Origin: Bacteroidota bacterium | GTDB lineage: Bacteria > Bacteroidota > Ignavibacteria > UBA10030 > UBA8401 | Direction: 5' to 3' | Assembly: GCA_008933835.1 (NCBI GenBank) | Contig: WBUG01000027.1 | Location: 1 to 42,730, forward strand | Length of the DNA: 42,730 nt | Shown here: piece by piece, positions 41,675 through 42,730 of the stretch | Position numbering within the stretch: position 1 is the first letter of the stretch | Layout of the letters: every line of letters starts with the position of its first letter | Translations under genes and position numbers: made by a program | The notes under the pieces: generated by a model | What the model was told of the DNA's origin: nothing | Database searches by the model: none | Seen by the model: only the letters and a program-made list of their open reading frames with translations

Positions 41675-42730
41675 TCAGCGCCGGTTCGTCCGGGTGAGTA
41701 TGGAAAGCTCGGTCGGAACGGTCGGTGTCATCAATCCCTGCCGGATGGCCGGCTCCAGTTCCGCGGCGGTCCAGAAGCGTCCTTCGCTCGCCTCGGACGG
41801 GTCGAGCGTGAACGGTCCCTCATGCCGGGCGACGAAGAGGAAGACCATCTCCGATTCCCTGTCGTTCCTGACGATGAACCGCCCCACCGGCACCGCTCCG
41901 GGAAGGTCCACGCCGAGCTCCTCCCGCGTCTCCCTCCGCAGCGCCGCCTCCACCGTTTCGTTCACCGCGACATGCCCGCCCACGGCGGAATCCCATTTCC
42001 CCGGCTGCGCCGCTTTGGTGAGGGACCGCTTCTGGAGAAAGACCTCGTTGCGGCCGTTGAGTACATGCAGGTGTACGACGGGATGGAGCATCTCGTTGTT
42101 CCCGTGCACGACGGAGCGGGGCGCCTGACCGGTCACCTTTCCCTCTTCGTCTACCAGCGGCAGCCATTCTTCGTTCCGGAGCCGCCGGCGCCGGAACCAG
42201 TTCGCGGCGAGCTCGACGGCAAGGTAGAGGCCGAACATCATGTAGAAGACGGCGGTGCTGATGAACGCCCACGCTTCAGTGGAAAGGAAGAGGGCCGCGT
42301 AGAGGACGAGCGCGGTGTGGAGCGAGAAGAGCACGAACATCGTCCGGAGTCCGGACCGCATCCGTTCCGTCTGCTCGGCGGAGAACGCGGCATCCCCCAT
42401 GTACCGTTTCGTCATCATCGCCACCAGGTTCGTGCGGGAGAAGGCGGAGATGCCGAGCAGCGCGCAGAGGATGACGCCGACGAGCACCGGTTTCAGTTTG
42501 AAGAAGAGGTCGTTCTCCAGAAGGAGCGAGGCCCCTCCCAGTGCGATGATGAGCAGTGTGTCGTAGAGCGTGAAGCGGTCGACGGTCCGGTGCAGGATGT
42601 ACATGTACGCGAGCTGGAGCAGGCCGAACGACACGGCGACGGCGAGTCCCGCTTCGGTGCCGTACAGTTCGTCCGCGACGATGAACACCAGGAGGGGGAG
42701 GAGCCCCGGAAGAAGACGTTTCAGCAGGAG
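41675..42730 (-). CDS. YciB/IspZ-like membrane domain fused to a NUDIX hydrolase, 5'-truncated
   Basis: The frame is open to the window edge (residues LLKRLLPGLLPLL precede a GTG at 42688), so the N-terminus is missing. About 350 residues are visible. The first about 190 form five or so membrane segments like the septation protein A/YciB family (LLPLLVFIVADELYGTEAGL, FKLKPVLVG). The C-terminal about 160 residues are a NUDIX domain: VVHLHVLN, GKWDSAVGGHV, then the NUDIX box G-x5-E-x7-REx2EExG (ALRRETREELGV). NUDIX enzymes hydrolyse nucleoside-diphosphate derivatives; this subtype resembles IDI-like/YfcD hydrolases. The role of the fusion is not known to me. Confidence 0.88.
   Translation of the reverse strand, partial: LLLKRLLPGLLPLLVFIVADELYGTEAGLAVAVSFGLLQLAYMYILHRTVDRFTLYDTLLIIALGGASLLLENDLFFKLKPVLVGVILCALLGISAFSRTNLVAMMTKRYMGDAAFSAEQTERMRSGLRTMFVLFSLHTALVLYAALFLSTEAWAFISTAVFYMMFGLYLAVELAANWFRRRRLRNEEWLPLVDEEGKVTGQAPRSVVHGNNEMLHPVVHLHVLNGRNEVFLQKRSLTKAAQPGKWDSAVGGHVAVNETVEAALRRETREELGVDLPGAVPVGRFIVRNDRESEMVFLFVARHEGPFTLDPSEASEGRFWTAAELEPAIRQGLMTPTVPTELSILTRTNRR

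Noticed and set aside
1-42730. tRNA, rRNA, CRISPR arrays and riboswitches
   Set aside because: No cloverleaf with a GTTCRA-type arm, no regularly spaced repeats and no known riboswitch core were found on reading the gaps; all gaps are under 200 bases.

Overview
This is a gene-dense, GC-rich (roughly 60-66% by eye) bacterial chromosome segment with no RNA genes, insertion sequences or CRISPR arrays that I can see. Five exported proteins end in the type IX secretion (T9SS) sorting domain with the tell-tale (N)YPNPFNP motif. That points to the Bacteroidetes/Chlorobi/Ignavibacteria/Calditrichaeota (FCB) assemblage, most likely a high-GC Ignavibacteria- or Kapabacteria-like lineage; I cannot be more exact from this window alone.

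Layout. (1) Positions 3-494 hold the 3' end of an endonuclease/exonuclease/phosphatase-family gene. (2) Positions 507-3463 (minus) encode an NtrB/NtrC-type pair: a membrane histidine kinase and a sigma-54 activator. They diverge from a 24-kb plus-strand gene run across a control region with a sigma-54-like promoter and alternating GTGC/GCAC half sites. (3) Positions 3656-27492 hold 16 colinear genes, many joined by 4-base ATGA or GTGA overlaps. They encode T9SS-tailed surface proteins, an exported glutamate racemase homologue, an N-formylglutamate-amidohydrolase-like enzyme, a lipoprotein, an outer-membrane barrel, a large protein with a His-rich putative hydrolase domain, a TRAP/DctM-type permease with a 48-residue membrane partner, an aspartoacylase-like M14-fold amidase, a small exported protein, a divergent gamma-glutamyltransferase, PgsB-PgsC-PgsW (poly-gamma-glutamate) and a T9SS-tailed cyanophycinase-like peptidase. 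(4) Positions 27642-33140 hold a cytoplasmic arginine/ornithine block: ornithine carbamoyltransferase, carbamate kinase, an atypical aspartate-carbamoyltransferase homologue, ornithine aminotransferase and a cyclic-2,3-diphosphoglycerate-synthetase-like P-loop protein, closed by a hairpin terminator. (5) Positions 33221-36962 hold an exported Ntn hydrolase and an SppA protease fused to a barrel-like N-terminus. (6) Positions 37050-41588 (minus) hold a five-gene operon (lipoprotein, PLP desulfhydrase, HEAT-serine hydrolase, DHFR-like reductase, serine hydrolase). (7) Positions 41675-42730 hold a 5'-truncated membrane-NUDIX fusion.

Working hypothesis. Regions 2-4 look like a polyamide counterpart of a polysaccharide utilisation locus. 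A sensor and sigma-54 activator would switch on surface-attached hydrolases, an outer-membrane channel, periplasmic amidases and a racemase, and an inner-membrane permease, feeding glutamate- or arginine-type monomers into carbamoyl-phosphate/ATP production and ornithine transamination. The substrate (poly-gamma-glutamate, cyanophycin or a related isopeptide polymer) and the direction of PgsBCW (making or handling polymer) are inference. Gene identities rest on motifs read directly from the translations, and residue numbers of reference enzymes are from memory.
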